DNA of 64,000 nt from Segniliparus rotundus DSM 44985 (GCF_000092825.1 NC_014168.1:1355946-1419945), one strand, 5' to 3'. Counted from the first letter of the stretch, positions 49,373-59,691 are shown. Notes: generated by a model not told the origin, from the sequence alone. Numbers and translations: made by a program.

Positions 49373-50038
49373 ATGCCGCACGAGACACATGGACACCAAC
49401 ACCACCATCGCGAACGCCAACCGGGGGAGCCGTTGCGGATCGGGATCGGCGGACCGGTGGGCTCTGGGAAGACCGCTCTGGTGGCAGCGCTGTGTCGCGC
49501 TCTGCGCGAAGATTACAGCCTGGCGGTGCTCACCAACGACATCTACACCACAGAAGACGCGGACTTCCTGCGCCGCCACGCCGTGTTGCCGGATGAACGG
49601 ATCACGGCGGTCAAGACCGGGGGCTGTCCGCACACCGCCATCCGTGACGACATCACCGCGAACCTCAACGCGGTGGAGGACTTGGTCGAGGCGAACCCGG
49701 GCCTGGACTTGGTGCTCGTGGAGTCTGGGGGGGACAACCTCACCGCGATGTTCTCCACGGGCCTTGTGGACGCGCAGATTTTCGTCCTCGACGTGGCGGG
49801 CGGCGACAAGGTGCCGCGCAAAGGCGGCCCCGGGGTCACTTTCGCGGATTTGCTGGTCATCAACAAAACGGATCTCGCCCCGCTGGTCGGCGCGGACTTG
49901 TCGGTGATGGACCGGGACGCGAGCGCGGTCCGCGCCGGCCGTCCGACCGCCTTCTTGTCGTTGACGCAAGATCCTGCCGCGACCGCGGTGGTCGATTGGC
50001 TCAGACCACAGCTCGATGCGCTCGTGGCTGCGCGTTGA
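49373..50038 (+). CDS. ureG: urease accessory GTPase UreG
   Basis: UreG is the GTPase that drives nickel insertion into urease. The 221-residue protein has a short His-rich N-terminus (HGHQHHH) that can bind nickel. It also shows the P-loop [30 protein letters not shown] with the Cys-Pro-His metal motif, [15 protein letters not shown] and VINKTDLAP. ureD overlaps its end by 23 bases. ureA, ureB, ureC and ureF are not present upstream; the neighbour there is an MHS transporter. Confidence 0.97.
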   Translation: MPHETHGHQHHHRERQPGEPLRIGIGGPVGSGKTALVAALCRALREDYSLAVLTNDIYTTEDADFLRRHAVLPDERITAVKTGGCPHTAIRDDITANLNAVEDLVEANPGLDLVLVESGGDNLTAMFSTGLVDAQIFVLDVAGGDKVPRKGGPGVTFADLLVINKTDLAPLVGADLSVMDRDASAVRAGRPTAFLSLTQDPAATAVVDWLRPQLDALVAAR

Positions 50039-50699
50039 CGCTGTCGCGGGACGAGTCCCGCGATGGCGTTCGCGGGGGGCGTTCACCGTCCGCCTGACCG
50101 GCCAGGACCAGCTGCATCTCGTTGGTGTTGCGGCAGGTCCGCTGGGGGGCGACGAGGTGGCTGTCGAAATCCGGGTGGGGCAGGGGGCTTCCTTGGCTCT
50201 GCGCGGCACAGCCGCGAGTGTGGCGTTGCCGGGAGCTGAGGTGGACCGATCCTCCTGGTTGTGGGATCTCGCCGTCGAGGAGGGCGGGCAGCTGCTCCTC
50301 GACCCCCAGCCGCTCATCGTCGCGGGAGAAGCCTCGCATCACGGGACGACCGCGCTCCAGCTCGCCGACGGGGCCTCTGCGGTGCTCAGGGAGCAAGCGC
50401 AGATCGGCCGGTTCCAAGAGGAAGGGGGGACCTGGCAGGGCTCGCTGTCCGTCGACCTGGACGGGCAGGAGCTCTTGCGGCATTCGGTCGGCCTCGGCAA
50501 AGGCAGCGCGACCTGGGACAGGTTCTTCGCGCCCGCTGCCATGGAGAGCGAGTTCCGTTACCCGGACCACCGCGCGGCCCATGTGTCGTCCGACGCCTGG
50601 GAAGCGCGTCTGCCGTTGGCCGGAGGCGGAAGCCTCACAACACGGCTCGTGCCGCTCCTCGTCGACACGCCGTCGAGACCGTATGCGGGGAGCGTATGA
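50016..50699 (+). CDS. ureD: urease accessory protein UreD
   Basis: UreD (UreH) binds apo-urease and forms the activation complex with UreF and UreG. The 227-residue protein shows the beta-helix pattern of the family ([42 protein letters not shown]) and [17 protein letters not shown]. The ATG at 50016 lies in the ureG tail, so the two are coupled as in the mycobacterial ureABCFGD operon. Confidence 0.88.
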   Translation: MRSWLRVDAVAGRVPRWRSRGAFTVRLTGQDQLHLVGVAAGPLGGDEVAVEIRVGQGASLALRGTAASVALPGAEVDRSSWLWDLAVEEGGQLLLDPQPLIVAGEASHHGTTALQLADGASAVLREQAQIGRFQEEGGTWQGSLSVDLDGQELLRHSVGLGKGSATWDRFFAPAAMESEFRYPDHRAAHVSSDAWEARLPLAGGGSLTTRLVPLLVDTPSRPYAGSV

Positions 50700-50736
50700 A
50701 TTCCTCAGCTCCGCACGCCGGCACTGGCCGCGACGA

Positions 50737-51285
50737 TCACTTCGGCAGGTGGATGTCCGACGGGATCGTCAGCGAGGGGAACGGCCCGGAGGGGACATAG
50801 CTGCCGCACAAAGGGCTGCTTCTTTGCAGAATGTCCACGAGCAAGCTGCAGACGGACCGCTTGGCGAGCTTCCATTTGTCGTTTTGCCACACGAAGAAGA
50901 TCTCGACCTTGTCGAGCCGCTGCTCGCCCTTGGAGATGCTGAAGAAAACGTGCAGCAAGCAACTCGAGTCGATCTTGCTCTCGTCCAAAATCTTGTAACC
51001 GATGTCAGGGTTTTCCCGGTACGCCTCGACGAGCTGGTCGAAAAGTTCGGGGTCTTTGTCCCCGTCCTCGATCAGGTCGGTCTTGTCTTTGCTCGGGATC
51101 TTCGGATCCCGAGCTTTGTCGAGCATGCTTTGCAGGGTGTCGACCGAGGGGATGGGCCGCGCGCAGAGGACAGCTGGCGGTCCGCTTTCCCGAATGGGCG
51201 GATCTGCAGCGTGACAGGCGGCGGCGGCCGGCGCGATCGTCAATGCCACGAACGCCGCTGCGGCCCTGCTGCTCCGAATGCTCAC
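50737..51285 (-). CDS. secreted MTB12-like protein
   Basis: A 182-residue exported protein. The GTG at 51285 gives a signal peptide (AAAAFVALTIAPAAAA) and a mature domain with SVDTLQSMLDKARDPKIPSKDKTDLIEDGDKDPELFDQL. This resembles the mycobacterial low-molecular-weight antigen MTB12 (CFP-2) pattern, in which a 'DP..P..DK..L..G' segment recurs. Cys residues (SSCLLHVFF, KRSVCSLL, SPLCGSY) could form disulfides. TAGATT stands close upstream of the start. Family assignment is tentative. Confidence 0.65.
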   Translation of the reverse strand: MSIRSSRAAAAFVALTIAPAAAACHAADPPIRESGPPAVLCARPIPSVDTLQSMLDKARDPKIPSKDKTDLIEDGDKDPELFDQLVEAYRENPDIGYKILDESKIDSSCLLHVFFSISKGEQRLDKVEIFFVWQNDKWKLAKRSVCSLLVDILQRSSPLCGSYVPSGPFPSLTIPSDIHLPK

Positions 51286-51337
51286 TTCCGATAATCTACA
51301 CAACTATGGTTTCGCCGCGGGCTAGGTTCCGCCTCAC

Positions 51338-52243
51338 ATGAACAATTTTGTGACCCTCATCACTACTGGGGGGACTATTGCGAGCGTCGCCGACCCGTCA
51401 GGAGTGCGCCGTCCGGTGCTGGGCGCCCACGACCTCCTCGCGGCCACCGGATACCAGGGGCGTGTGAAAGTCCGCGAAGCAGTCCGCAAGGACAGCTCCT
51501 TGCTGGATTTCGCCGACGTCGACCAAATCCGCCGGATAGTGGCGCAAGAGCTCGACAACCCCTCGGTGTCGGGTGTCGTCGTAGCCCACGGGACAGACAC
51601 GATGGAGGAAACGGCCATCCTGCTCGACTTGCTGACCGGCGGCGACAAGCCGGTGGTCCTCACCGGGGCGGCCCGGCCGGCCTCCGACCCGGCGACAGAC
51701 GGCCCGGCCAACCTGCGCCACGCGCTGGCTTTCGCCGCCAGCCCAGGGGCGAGAGGGGCAGGAGCCGTGATCTGCTTCGCGGGAGCGACGCTCGCCGCAC
51801 GGGGCGCGCACAAACGCCACACCGGCGGGGACGACGTCTTCGGCGGGCGGGCGCACGCCAAAGGCGCCCCCGCCGTCAAGGCTCCCGCCTGCGACATCGC
51901 CGCGACACGGGTCGACCTTGTGGCCCTGTGCCAGGGTGCGGACCGAACGGGCGTCGACGCGTCTGTGGCCGCCGGGGCGCGCGGACTCGTGTTGGCGACG
52001 ATGGGCAACGGCGGTGTTCCGGACTCCGTCACCCAAGCCGTCGCCGAGCACGCGCGCGCCGGGATTGCGGTCGTCGCCTGCTCCCGCGTGCTGGGTGCGC
52101 CGGTGACCCCGGAGTACTCCGGCGGGGCCCGCCTCATCGCCGCAGGCGCGCTCCTCGCGGCCGAGCTGAGCGCCCCCCAGGCTCGGATGCAGCTCGCCGC
52201 AGTCCTCGCGAGCGGATCTGACCCCCGTCGTTTTCCGTGGTGA
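51338..52243 (+). CDS. ansA: L-asparaginase
   Basis: A 301-residue type I/II asparaginase-fold enzyme that hydrolyses asparagine to aspartate and ammonia. The first catalytic Thr is in LITTGGTIASV and the second in VVAHGTDTMEETAILLDLL, with the catalytic Lys region GAVICFAGATLAARGAHKRHT. There is no signal peptide, so the enzyme is cytoplasmic. Its stop is 36 bases upstream of a tRNA-Asn gene on the same strand. Confidence 0.93.
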   Translation: MNNFVTLITTGGTIASVADPSGVRRPVLGAHDLLAATGYQGRVKVREAVRKDSSLLDFADVDQIRRIVAQELDNPSVSGVVVAHGTDTMEETAILLDLLTGGDKPVVLTGAARPASDPATDGPANLRHALAFAASPGARGAGAVICFAGATLAARGAHKRHTGGDDVFGGRAHAKGAPAVKAPACDIAATRVDLVALCQGADRTGVDASVAAGARGLVLATMGNGGVPDSVTQAVAEHARAGIAVVACSRVLGAPVTPEYSGGARLIAAGALLAAELSAPQARMQLAAVLASGSDPRRFPW

Positions 52244-52279
52244 AATCTGTCCCGCTTTCTGATACAGTGACCGGGCCAA

Positions 52280-53625
<1,346 letters not shown>

Positions 53626-54447
53626 TTATGCCTCTTCTTGTCCGGTGTCGGCGGGGTGTCGCTCGATGCTGGCCTTGAGTTGCTTCTTGAGCGCCCTTGA
53701 GACGATGCCTCGCCGCTGTGCGTTTGCGTCTTCGCCAGCCCGCGCGTCCCGCTCTGCGGTGAAGCTCTTCCCCCAAAGGAGCGCGGACTCGTACCGCAGC
53801 TTCATCTCTGTCACTCCCAGCTCTTTCGCTAGTTTCTTCTCCGTCTCCCCGGACTGGAGATACACTCTCGCGATCAGCCCATGAGGGACCTCCCACAGGA
53901 GCCGGGGATACCCAGCTTTCTCCTTGGCGATCTCTTCGGTGATTTCGGCTTCCCATTGGGCCAGCTGGGCTTTGACGCTCTCGCCCGCCGCGTGGTCTTC
54001 GACCTCGACCCTGTAAGACTCCGACCCGTTCCCTATGAGCTTGGCAAGGGCCTCGCTATTGAGGATGATGCGCTCGTTCACCTGCACGAACTTGTCTGAG
54101 CCAACCAGATCTGCGACTGTGACCGGGGCGTTGGACGCATATTGCAGCGCTATCGCGAGGGGGATCAGCGTCGTCAGGTTCGGAGGGACCCGGCCAGACT
54201 CTAGGTCGCCTACTTTGCCGCTGGTCCATTTCAGTCCAGTGATCTTCGCGAAGTGGGCGACCTGTGCCAGAGTGGCCCCCGCTTGGAGCCGGATGCGTCG
54301 GGCGTTGAGGCCGACGACCTCGGCGAGCGTTGGAAACTCTTCTTCGTCCACTCGATCAGTATTCATGATTTCTAGTGAATTCGCAACACGCCGTGTCGCC
54401 CCACTCGACGCCTCGAACATCTGCGCTACGGTATTCATGTCGCACAT
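53626..54447 (-). CDS. XRE-type HTH regulator of the element
   Basis: A protein of up to 273 residues with an HTH_3/XRE domain (VVGLNARRIRLQAGATLAQVAHFAKITG through GDLESGRVPPNLTTLIPLAIAL) and a longer C-terminal region rich in charged helices (GETEKKLAKELGVTEMKLRYES is a second possible HTH). It is likely the repressor of the element. Start codons at 54447, 54438, 54420 and 54366 are all possible; none has a clear ribosome-binding site. Repeats of TCTAGTGAA lie beside the first and last of these. It is divergent from the excisionase-like gene and abuts int without a gap. Confidence 0.75.
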   Translation of the reverse strand: MCDMNTVAQMFEASSGATRRVANSLEIMNTDRVDEEEFPTLAEVVGLNARRIRLQAGATLAQVAHFAKITGLKWTSGKVGDLESGRVPPNLTTLIPLAIALQYASNAPVTVADLVGSDKFVQVNERIILNSEALAKLIGNGSESYRVEVEDHAAGESVKAQLAQWEAEITEEIAKEKAGYPRLLWEVPHGLIARVYLQSGETEKKLAKELGVTEMKLRYESALLWGKSFTAERDARAGEDANAQRRGIVSRALKKQLKASIERHPADTGQEEA

Positions 54448-54458
54448 AATCTAGTGAA
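54371..54458. repeat. two TCTAGTGAA repeats, candidate operators
   Basis: The 9-mer TCTAGTGAA occurs at 54371-54379 and 54450-54458, in the same orientation and 79 bases apart. The copies flank the possible starts of the HTH gene and face the excisionase-like gene. They are candidate binding sites for the element's own regulator. Confidence 0.4.
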
Positions 54459-54482
54459 GCGACCTTGAGTCGAGAGGCATGA

Positions 54483-54731
54483 ATGGGCATGGAAAGAACT
54501 CCGGCGAGCAAGCCAGAGGACGGCCAGAGAAGCCCGCTGGCCACCCCGGCGGAAGTGGCAGCATACCGACGCACCACCTTGGGCCAGCTCGCGCAGGAAC
54601 GTTACAAAAAAAGGGGCTGCCCCTACAAGAAGATCGGCTCCAGGGTCTTCTACGACTGGCAAGACGTGTACGCCTTCGTAGACCAGTGCGGCAAGCAAAC
54701 GGCCCTTGCGGGCGAAAGCGGGGCGCTGTGA
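54483..54731 (+). CDS. xis: excisionase-like small DNA-binding protein
   Basis: An 82-residue protein with an AlpA/Xis-type winged helix: ATPAEVAAYRRTTLGQLAQERYKKRG, then PYKKIGSRVFYDWQDVYAFVDQC. Such proteins steer the integrase towards excision or act as element regulators. It is divergent from the HTH gene. The ATG at 54483 or the next ATG at 54489 may be used. Its stop overlaps the next small ORF as TGATG. Confidence 0.75.
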   Translation: MGMERTPASKPEDGQRSPLATPAEVAAYRRTTLGQLAQERYKKRGCPYKKIGSRVFYDWQDVYAFVDQCGKQTALAGESGAL

Positions 54732-54889
54732 TGGGTCGGGATTTGTTCGGGTTGGCGGTGGAGGAGTCGATGCGAGGCAGCCCCTCCTCGGAGCCGGTAC
54801 CCGAGTCGGAATCTTGCGGTTTGTCCGCTTGGTTTTCGCGTAGGCGGTCCAAGCGGCAACGAAAAATTATCCGTGGTGCGATGGGATGA
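54731..54889 (+). CDS. small overlapping ORF, unknown
   Basis: A 52-residue frame (MGRDLFGLAVEESMRGSPSS, basic C-terminus SRRRSKRQRKIIRGAMG). It is supported by exact coupling on both sides: its ATG overlaps the excisionase stop (TGATG) and its stop overlaps the next start (ATGA). No family was recognised. Confidence 0.45.
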   Translation: MGRDLFGLAVEESMRGSPSSEPVPESESCGLSAWFSRRRSKRQRKIIRGAMG

Positions 54890-55368
54890 GACGAGCGGAG
54901 CGGTCGCGCGCCCTGCCGAGAGGCCAGTTCTTGGTCGGATTCGCCTCAGTGGCGGGGCGCGCGCTCGGAAAGCCGCATCAATGCAGATGGAACAACTTTC
55001 TTCGAGACCTTAAGAGAGGACTCTTCCCTATGGTAACACTTGCTTTCCCTGATGACGACCCTTATCGGGGCGCTGGTTGGCAGTCGGTTAAGTCCGGTCT
55101 GATCCGCCGCCGCGACGCCGCGTGTCGTCTGGCGCCGTTCGAATGCGGGTGTTCGGACCCGTGGCGGTGCCGTTGCGGGGACGACGAGGAGGTGTTGAGC
55201 GAGTTCCGGCTCGACTGCCTCGCCGCCGCGTACTGGCATGTTCTGGAGCGCGGCTACACGCCGGTCGCGAACTGGCCCGTGCTGCGCCGGTTGTGGCGGC
55301 GCGGCGGGATACACCGGAGGCTGGCCCTGCTGATCTCCAAGCGGAGCGAGGAGGCCAGAGAGCGGTGA
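54886..55368 (+). CDS. small element protein, unknown
   Basis: Up to 160 residues, Arg- and Cys-rich. The better-conserved-looking part begins at the internal ATG at 55030 (MVTLAFPDDDPYRGAGWQSV), which has GAGGA nine bases upstream. It includes a clustered Cys segment (FECGCSDPWRCRCGDD) that could bind zinc. Which start is used is unsettled: the ATG at 54886 is coupled to the previous ORF. It precedes the DUF3631 gene with a GTGA overlap. No function was recognised. Confidence 0.6.
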   Translation: MRRAERSRALPRGQFLVGFASVAGRALGKPHQCRWNNFLRDLKRGLFPMVTLAFPDDDPYRGAGWQSVKSGLIRRRDAACRLAPFECGCSDPWRCRCGDDEEVLSEFRLDCLAAAYWHVLERGYTPVANWPVLRRLWRRGGIHRRLALLISKRSEEARER

Positions 55369-56486
55369 ACGGTCAATCAGAGGAGGTGGGGGGCGCGCAC
55401 ATCGCGCCCCCCACCGGGGTTTCGGAGTTGATCGACGGGGCGGCTCTCTTAGACGAGGTTTTAGGCGAGCTGAAAAGGTTCGTGGTGTTCCCGAGCGAGG
55501 CGGCGGCGGTGGCGGTGGCGTTGTGGATCGTCGCGTCCCATGTGCTGCCCGCGTTCGAGCACGCCCCGCGCCTGGTGGTCAATTCTCCTGAGAAGCGGTG
55601 CGGGAAAACCAGGCTGCTCGACTTGATCGCGGCTTTGTGCCATCGCCCCGTCTCGTCGGCGGACGCGACGGCCTCGGCGATATTCCGCGTGATCGGCAAA
55701 AACCAGGAGCACCCTCCGACGTTGATCATCGATGAGGCCGACACGAAATTCGGCACCAAACGCGCCGCCGAGGCCAACGAGGACTTGCGCCGCCTGATCA
55801 ACGCCGGTTACGAGCGGGGGCGGCCCGCGTTGCGCTGCGACGGCCCGCAGAACGATCCGCGCGAGTTCCCGACGTTCGCCATGGTCGCCATGGGCGGCAT
55901 CGGGAAGATGCCCGAGACGATCACCGACCGCGCGGTGAACATCACCATGGCCAGGCGCAAGCCCGGAGAGGAGGTCGCCTCGTTCCGCTCCCGCCGCGAC
56001 GGGCCGCCCTTGGGGCTGCTGAGAGACCGGATTGCGGTTTGGGCCGCCCAGCACGTCGAAGCCCTCACCGGCGCGGACCCCGAAACGCCGGTGGAGGACC
56101 GGGCGGCGGACACCTGGTACCCGATGATCGCCGTCGCGGACGAGGCCGCAGGGCGCTGGCCCGAACTCGCGCGCTCGGCCTGCCGGGATCTCTGCGAGCA
56201 GGCCGCCAAGGACGACGAGGCGTCCTCGATACGAATCCTGCTGCTCAAAGACATCCGCGACGTGTTCTCTAAGGCCGGGGCGGACTTCCTGCCCAGCGCC
56301 GTGCTCGTGCGACACCTGCGAGCGGTCCCCGAGTCGCCGTGGGATGAGGACGACCTGACCTACCACCGGCTCGCCAAGCACCTCGAATACCACAACATCG
56401 AATCGGGAAGCAACGGGAAAGCGCGCGGCTACAGGCGCGCGGCGTTCGCGGCCGCGTTCGAAAGCTACCTCGCCCCGGCCCAGTGA
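55365..56486 (+). CDS. DUF3631 replication-type ATPase
   Basis: A 373-residue P-loop protein of the kind found in actinobacterial phages, plasmids and integrative elements beside primase/helicase functions. The nucleotide-binding loop is NSPEKRCGKTRLLDLIAAL (about 75-90) and the acidic Walker B-like box is TLIIDEADTKFG. The DUF3631 C-terminal half follows (ETITDRAVNITMARRKPGE through LVRHLRAVPESPWDEDDLTYHRLAKHL). The GTG at 55365 overlaps the previous stop as GTGA. A repeat cluster starts 20 bases after its stop. Confidence 0.85.
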   Translation: MNGQSEEVGGAHIAPPTGVSELIDGAALLDEVLGELKRFVVFPSEAAAVAVALWIVASHVLPAFEHAPRLVVNSPEKRCGKTRLLDLIAALCHRPVSSADATASAIFRVIGKNQEHPPTLIIDEADTKFGTKRAAEANEDLRRLINAGYERGRPALRCDGPQNDPREFPTFAMVAMGGIGKMPETITDRAVNITMARRKPGEEVASFRSRRDGPPLGLLRDRIAVWAAQHVEALTGADPETPVEDRAADTWYPMIAVADEAAGRWPELARSACRDLCEQAAKDDEASSIRILLLKDIRDVFSKAGADFLPSAVLVRHLRAVPESPWDEDDLTYHRLAKHLEYHNIESGSNGKARGYRRAAFAAAFESYLAPAQ

Positions 56487-56907
56487 ACCGCGCGAGAAGC
56501 GTCAACATCGTCAACATCGTCAAAAACCGGCCCTGAACAGGTCGAACACGTTGACGATACGCGGGCCGCTGACGAATCAAAACGTCAGCCCGCAGCAGAT
56601 CATCAAAATGAAACACCAGCTCAAACCTAGTTTTTGACGATGTTGACGATCCTGACGGAGCACTCGCCCGCCCAGGCTGGGCAACCTTCCACCACAACGA
56701 CCCGAGACGAGAGAGTGGTCAAATCTGAGCCGTCCCCGGTTTCCCGGACTGTCTTTTCGGGATCATGCCAAATCGGCCACTTTTCCGAACGGCTGGACCC
56801 GAGAACCCCGACACCGCTGCAACCACCTCACCAACAGAGACCACCTCGCCGGAAAGCCTAGTGGTGAGCACCGCCCGGCACCCCGGCCTGACAGCGCGGA
56901 CGGGAAC
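56487..56907. other. non-coding region after DUF3631 with repeats
   Basis: This 421-base gap holds the TTGACGAT repeat cluster (56507-56650) and no convincing gene. A 75-codon plus-strand frame from 56634 and overlapping minus-strand frames are artefacts of the repeats and GC content. The right part is the space between the cluster and the end of the minus-strand DUF4189 gene. Confidence 0.55.
56507..56650. repeat. TTGACGAT repeat cluster with 21-bp inverted repeat (candidate origin)
   Basis: Five copies of the 8-mer TTGACGAT occur in 144 bases: two inverted (56507-56514, 56516-56523) and three direct (56551-56558, 56634-56641, 56643-56650). The outer copies form perfect 21-bp inverted arms (56507-56527 and 56630-56650). 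The cluster begins 20 bases after a replication-type gene. Iteron spacing of nine bases at both ends resembles Rep-binding sites of plasmid origins. Confidence 0.6.
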
Positions 56908-57276
56908 TTACCCGTTGCATTCTGAGAGTTTGACGTAGCACGCTTTGAGGCTGGCCGACTCGCAGGCGGCGCGGGCTTTCTCCCGTGCCTCGGAGCCGGT
57001 ACGCCCCGCCGCGACCCCGTAGCCGTGACGGCCTCGGTTGCTCTGCCGGGTGAACGCCACCGCCCCGCAATGCCGGAACGGCTTCGCCCCGCACCGCGCG
57101 CCGCACGAGTGCTCCGCCGCGCCTTTCGCGGAGGACGGATCGGGGTAGTTGCGCGACGACCCCGCGTTGCCCTGCCCGTCATAGGCCACAGCGCCCCACG
57201 ACCCGCTCGCGGCGGACTCAGGGCAAACAGTCAAAAACAAGGCCGCAACAGAAGCAACGACAACAACGGCGCGCAT
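56908..57276 (-). CDS. DUF4189 secreted protein
   Basis: A 122-residue exported protein: signal peptide (AVVVVASVAALFLTVCPESAASG) and a Cys-containing mature domain with WGAVAYDGQGNAGSSRNYPD, CGARCGAKPF, HCGAVAF and CYVKLSEC. This is the DUF4189 pattern, a small disulfide-rich fold of unknown role. The ATG at 57276 has GAAGGAG eight bases upstream. It sits between the element's replication module and the cargo operon and reads the opposite way. Confidence 0.75.
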   Translation of the reverse strand: MRAVVVVASVAALFLTVCPESAASGSWGAVAYDGQGNAGSSRNYPDPSSAKGAAEHSCGARCGAKPFRHCGAVAFTRQSNRGRHGYGVAAGRTGSEAREKARAACESASLKACYVKLSECNG

Positions 57277-57882
57277 AAGCAAACTCCTTCGACGTGATCC
57301 AGAGCCCCGACGGCCCCGACTCATGAAATGTTAACGCGGTCACACCAATAGGAGAAGAGCCCCACAGGCAAACGCGCACCCCCTGGGGAGAGCCCCCTTG
57401 AAAAACCCCGGCACCATACCCGGCGCTGTTCCCGGTACCCCCCCGAACGCGCGAAGCCCCTTTCGGGCGAGCTGGCGAAGCCTGGAACCCGTACGGAATC
57501 CGGGGCGCGATGCGGCCGTGGGAGCGCCCCGCCCTGTCAGGGTCCACCCCCAGGGGGGGGAGGGGGGCCGGAATCGCTGGGAGCGATGACGCCGACCGCT
57601 CGGCCAGCCTTCCTCGCGCGGCGCCACGTTTTCGAAAATTGTTGCCCGCCTTCCTCGGCGTTCATGCCGGGGTGTTGTTCGCGTCCTTTGGTTGAGAAAA
57701 ATCCTTTGATCTGTGGGAACGGGTGTTCTTGGTGTTTGTTTGCGGTTCCTTTCTCCCTGTGCTTTGAAACTGCCCGGTCGGATTATGGAACCTGCGGAGG
57801 CTTGCGTGCGTCTAAACTTTTGGAGCCAGGAAGAGGACTACTGTGATGATCGGAGGGTGGCGATGCGCCGAGCAGTCCATGT
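57277..57882. other. 606-base gap before the cargo operon
   Basis: No gene could be supported. The stretch contains C/G runs at 57547-57568 that could fold or form quadruplex structure, a small hairpin near 57573-57588 (ATCGC..GCGAT), and a less GC-rich part from about 57,640 that probably holds the promoter of the downstream operon. A 17-codon frame (57843-57893) after GGAAGAGG could be a leader peptide but is unproven. Confidence 0.5.
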
Positions 57883-59691
57883 TTGGTTCTTGACCGTGCG
57901 GGGCGGGTGTTCGTTGTGACTGGGCCTTCTGAGCCGGAGGGCGGCGGCACAGTGTTCGCGCGCGACGCCGAGCCGCGCCAAGAGAACTGGTCGCTGGACG
58001 CGAAACCGCACCGGTCCGGCGCCGAATCGCAGCCTGCCCTGGACGAATCGGGTTTGCCGGTGATCCCCGCGCCCGCGCAGCGGCCTTTCGGTCTGAGGAA
58101 CCTTGTGCAACCGCCCCGCCCCGACGCGAACTCCGGGCCGCCCCAAGGGAGACGGCATACGCCCTCCGAGGAGGGGGAAGCCGCGGCGGCGCCCGCAGCC
58201 CGCGCCGTCGTTGACCCCCAACCAGTCCCGCGACCGGTCCAGGACGAGCTGGTGGAGAGTGGAGCGGAGCATCTGGGAACTGCCGGAAAGGACTCCTTCG
58301 AGCACCACGAGAACGCGTTCTCGCAGCGGGACGCGCACGGCCAGACCCGCACGGAGCACGAGCAGCCCGCCGGCTCCGGGGCCGCGCAGGACTCTTCTGC
58401 CGCGACTTCGCTCCAGTCCGGGGCGGCGGTCCTCGACCACCACGCGGAGACGGACGGCGGCGCGACGGAGGCACAGGCGGCCACGGATTTCGCCGTCCCC
58501 GACGAGGTGGTGAACGTGGATGTGCAGGAATCGGGCGACACGGCGACAATGGGCGCTGCGGGCGCGGTCACCGGGCAAGCCATGAAACTCGCCAACGCAG
58601 ACGATGAATATCGCAGTCCTGGCGCTCGGGGCTATCACGGCGACGACGGTTTCTTCGGCGACCGCCGCGCCGAGGCGTTGCCGATGGACGTGGAGAGCCG
58701 GTTGGCCCGGCTCGCGTTTTGGCTGCAGGAGCAGGAGGCGTTGTTCGACGCGAGCGGCCTGGCGGTCGGCGGTGCGCCCCGCTACGCGCTCGCCGCCCAT
58801 ATTGACGAGCACCACCAAGAGCACGTTTATCTGTACAGCAACATCGGCCCCGGCCTGGTCGCGAAACCGGTGCCGCTGGGGGTGTGGCCCGCGTGGGATG
58901 TGGTCGCGGACCCCGACAATCGGGACCGGGGTGTGCTGGTGCGGATGCTCGGGCACGCCGACCCCGTGCACGCGGCCCGCGAGCACTACCTCTGGCTTAG
59001 GGACAAGTGGACGGCGCACGGCGCGCGCTACCACCTCGCCGGGATCGTGACAACATATGCGCCGGAGGAGCCCGAGACGCTCCGAAGGCTGGTGCAGCCG
59101 TTGAACGACCACGTCTCGGATGTGGAGGCCCCCTTCCTGGCGGCGGCGCGCGGCCCGCTGACAGAGCCGGAGGGCGGGAGCATGCACCCGCTGCAGCACG
59201 TCGCCCCCGAGTTGTATGTGCGGCTGCAAGCGGTATTGGCCACACCGTGGGCCAGTGAGGCCAGATTGCAAGCGCTCGGCTGGGTCGCGTCGATCATTGA
59301 GGGCTCGATGGCCGAGGACCGGCCCCCGTTCGCGGACGTCGTCGCCGCGATCCGCGAGAGACCGCCGATCACCCAGGAGATGTTCGACGCCGTGTGGGCG
59401 GACGGCGCGCAAGTGCACGCGCAGACCAGCACCAACCTCGCCCACGCGATGAGCAAACCCCAACCGCAACGCGGACAAGCCGACTTCTTCGGGTACCTCC
59501 TCTACCACCGCGCCCTCGCGGGTTTGGTCGCCCTCAACCACTGGCGGCTGTCCACAGCCCGCCCCGACCCTGCCTTCGTCACCGACATCGCCTACCTGGC
59601 GGCGAAAGCGCACCAAGACAACCCCGCCTACACCGCAGACGTCGCAACACGGCTCCCCGACCCCGAGCAAAGCTACTGGAAACCCCGATGA
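57883..59691 (+). CDS. large low-complexity/helical protein, first gene of cargo operon
   Basis: A 602-residue protein of unrecognised family. Residues 1-230 are hydrophilic and low complexity, rich in Pro, Ala, Gly and Glu. Residues 265-600 form an ordered domain with LARLAFWLQEQEALFDASGLA, AAHIDEHHQEHVYLYSNIGP, PLGVWPAWDVVADP and ADFFGYLLYHRALAGLVALNHW. No signal peptide or membrane span is present. The layout resembles ESX-associated hypothetical proteins of Nocardia and Mycobacterium, which is inference. The start is uncertain: TTG 57883, GTG 57907 or GTG 57916 (GGGGCGGG upstream). An 18-codon frame overlaps its stop as ATGA. Confidence 0.65.
   Translation: MVLDRAGRVFVVTGPSEPEGGGTVFARDAEPRQENWSLDAKPHRSGAESQPALDESGLPVIPAPAQRPFGLRNLVQPPRPDANSGPPQGRRHTPSEEGEAAAAPAARAVVDPQPVPRPVQDELVESGAEHLGTAGKDSFEHHENAFSQRDAHGQTRTEHEQPAGSGAAQDSSAATSLQSGAAVLDHHAETDGGATEAQAATDFAVPDEVVNVDVQESGDTATMGAAGAVTGQAMKLANADDEYRSPGARGYHGDDGFFGDRRAEALPMDVESRLARLAFWLQEQEALFDASGLAVGGAPRYALAAHIDEHHQEHVYLYSNIGPGLVAKPVPLGVWPAWDVVADPDNRDRGVLVRMLGHADPVHAAREHYLWLRDKWTAHGARYHLAGIVTTYAPEEPETLRRLVQPLNDHVSDVEAPFLAAARGPLTEPEGGSMHPLQHVAPELYVRLQAVLATPWASEARLQALGWVASIIEGSMAEDRPPFADVVAAIRERPPITQEMFDAVWADGAQVHAQTSTNLAHAMSKPQPQRGQADFFGYLLYHRALAGLVALNHWRLSTARPDPAFVTDIAYLAAKAHQDNPAYTADVATRLPDPEQSYWKPR

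Noticed and set aside
57547-57568. C and G runs that could form a hairpin or quadruplex
   Set aside because: Only a composition effect can be seen; there is no conserved gene context or second copy to support a function.
57586-57625. On the minus strand GGAAGGCTGGCCGAGCGGTCGGC looks like the 5' part and D-arm of a Ser/Leu-type tRNA
   Set aside because: No matching acceptor 3' strand, T-arm or CCA follows; C/G runs replace them. It is at best a fragment or chance.
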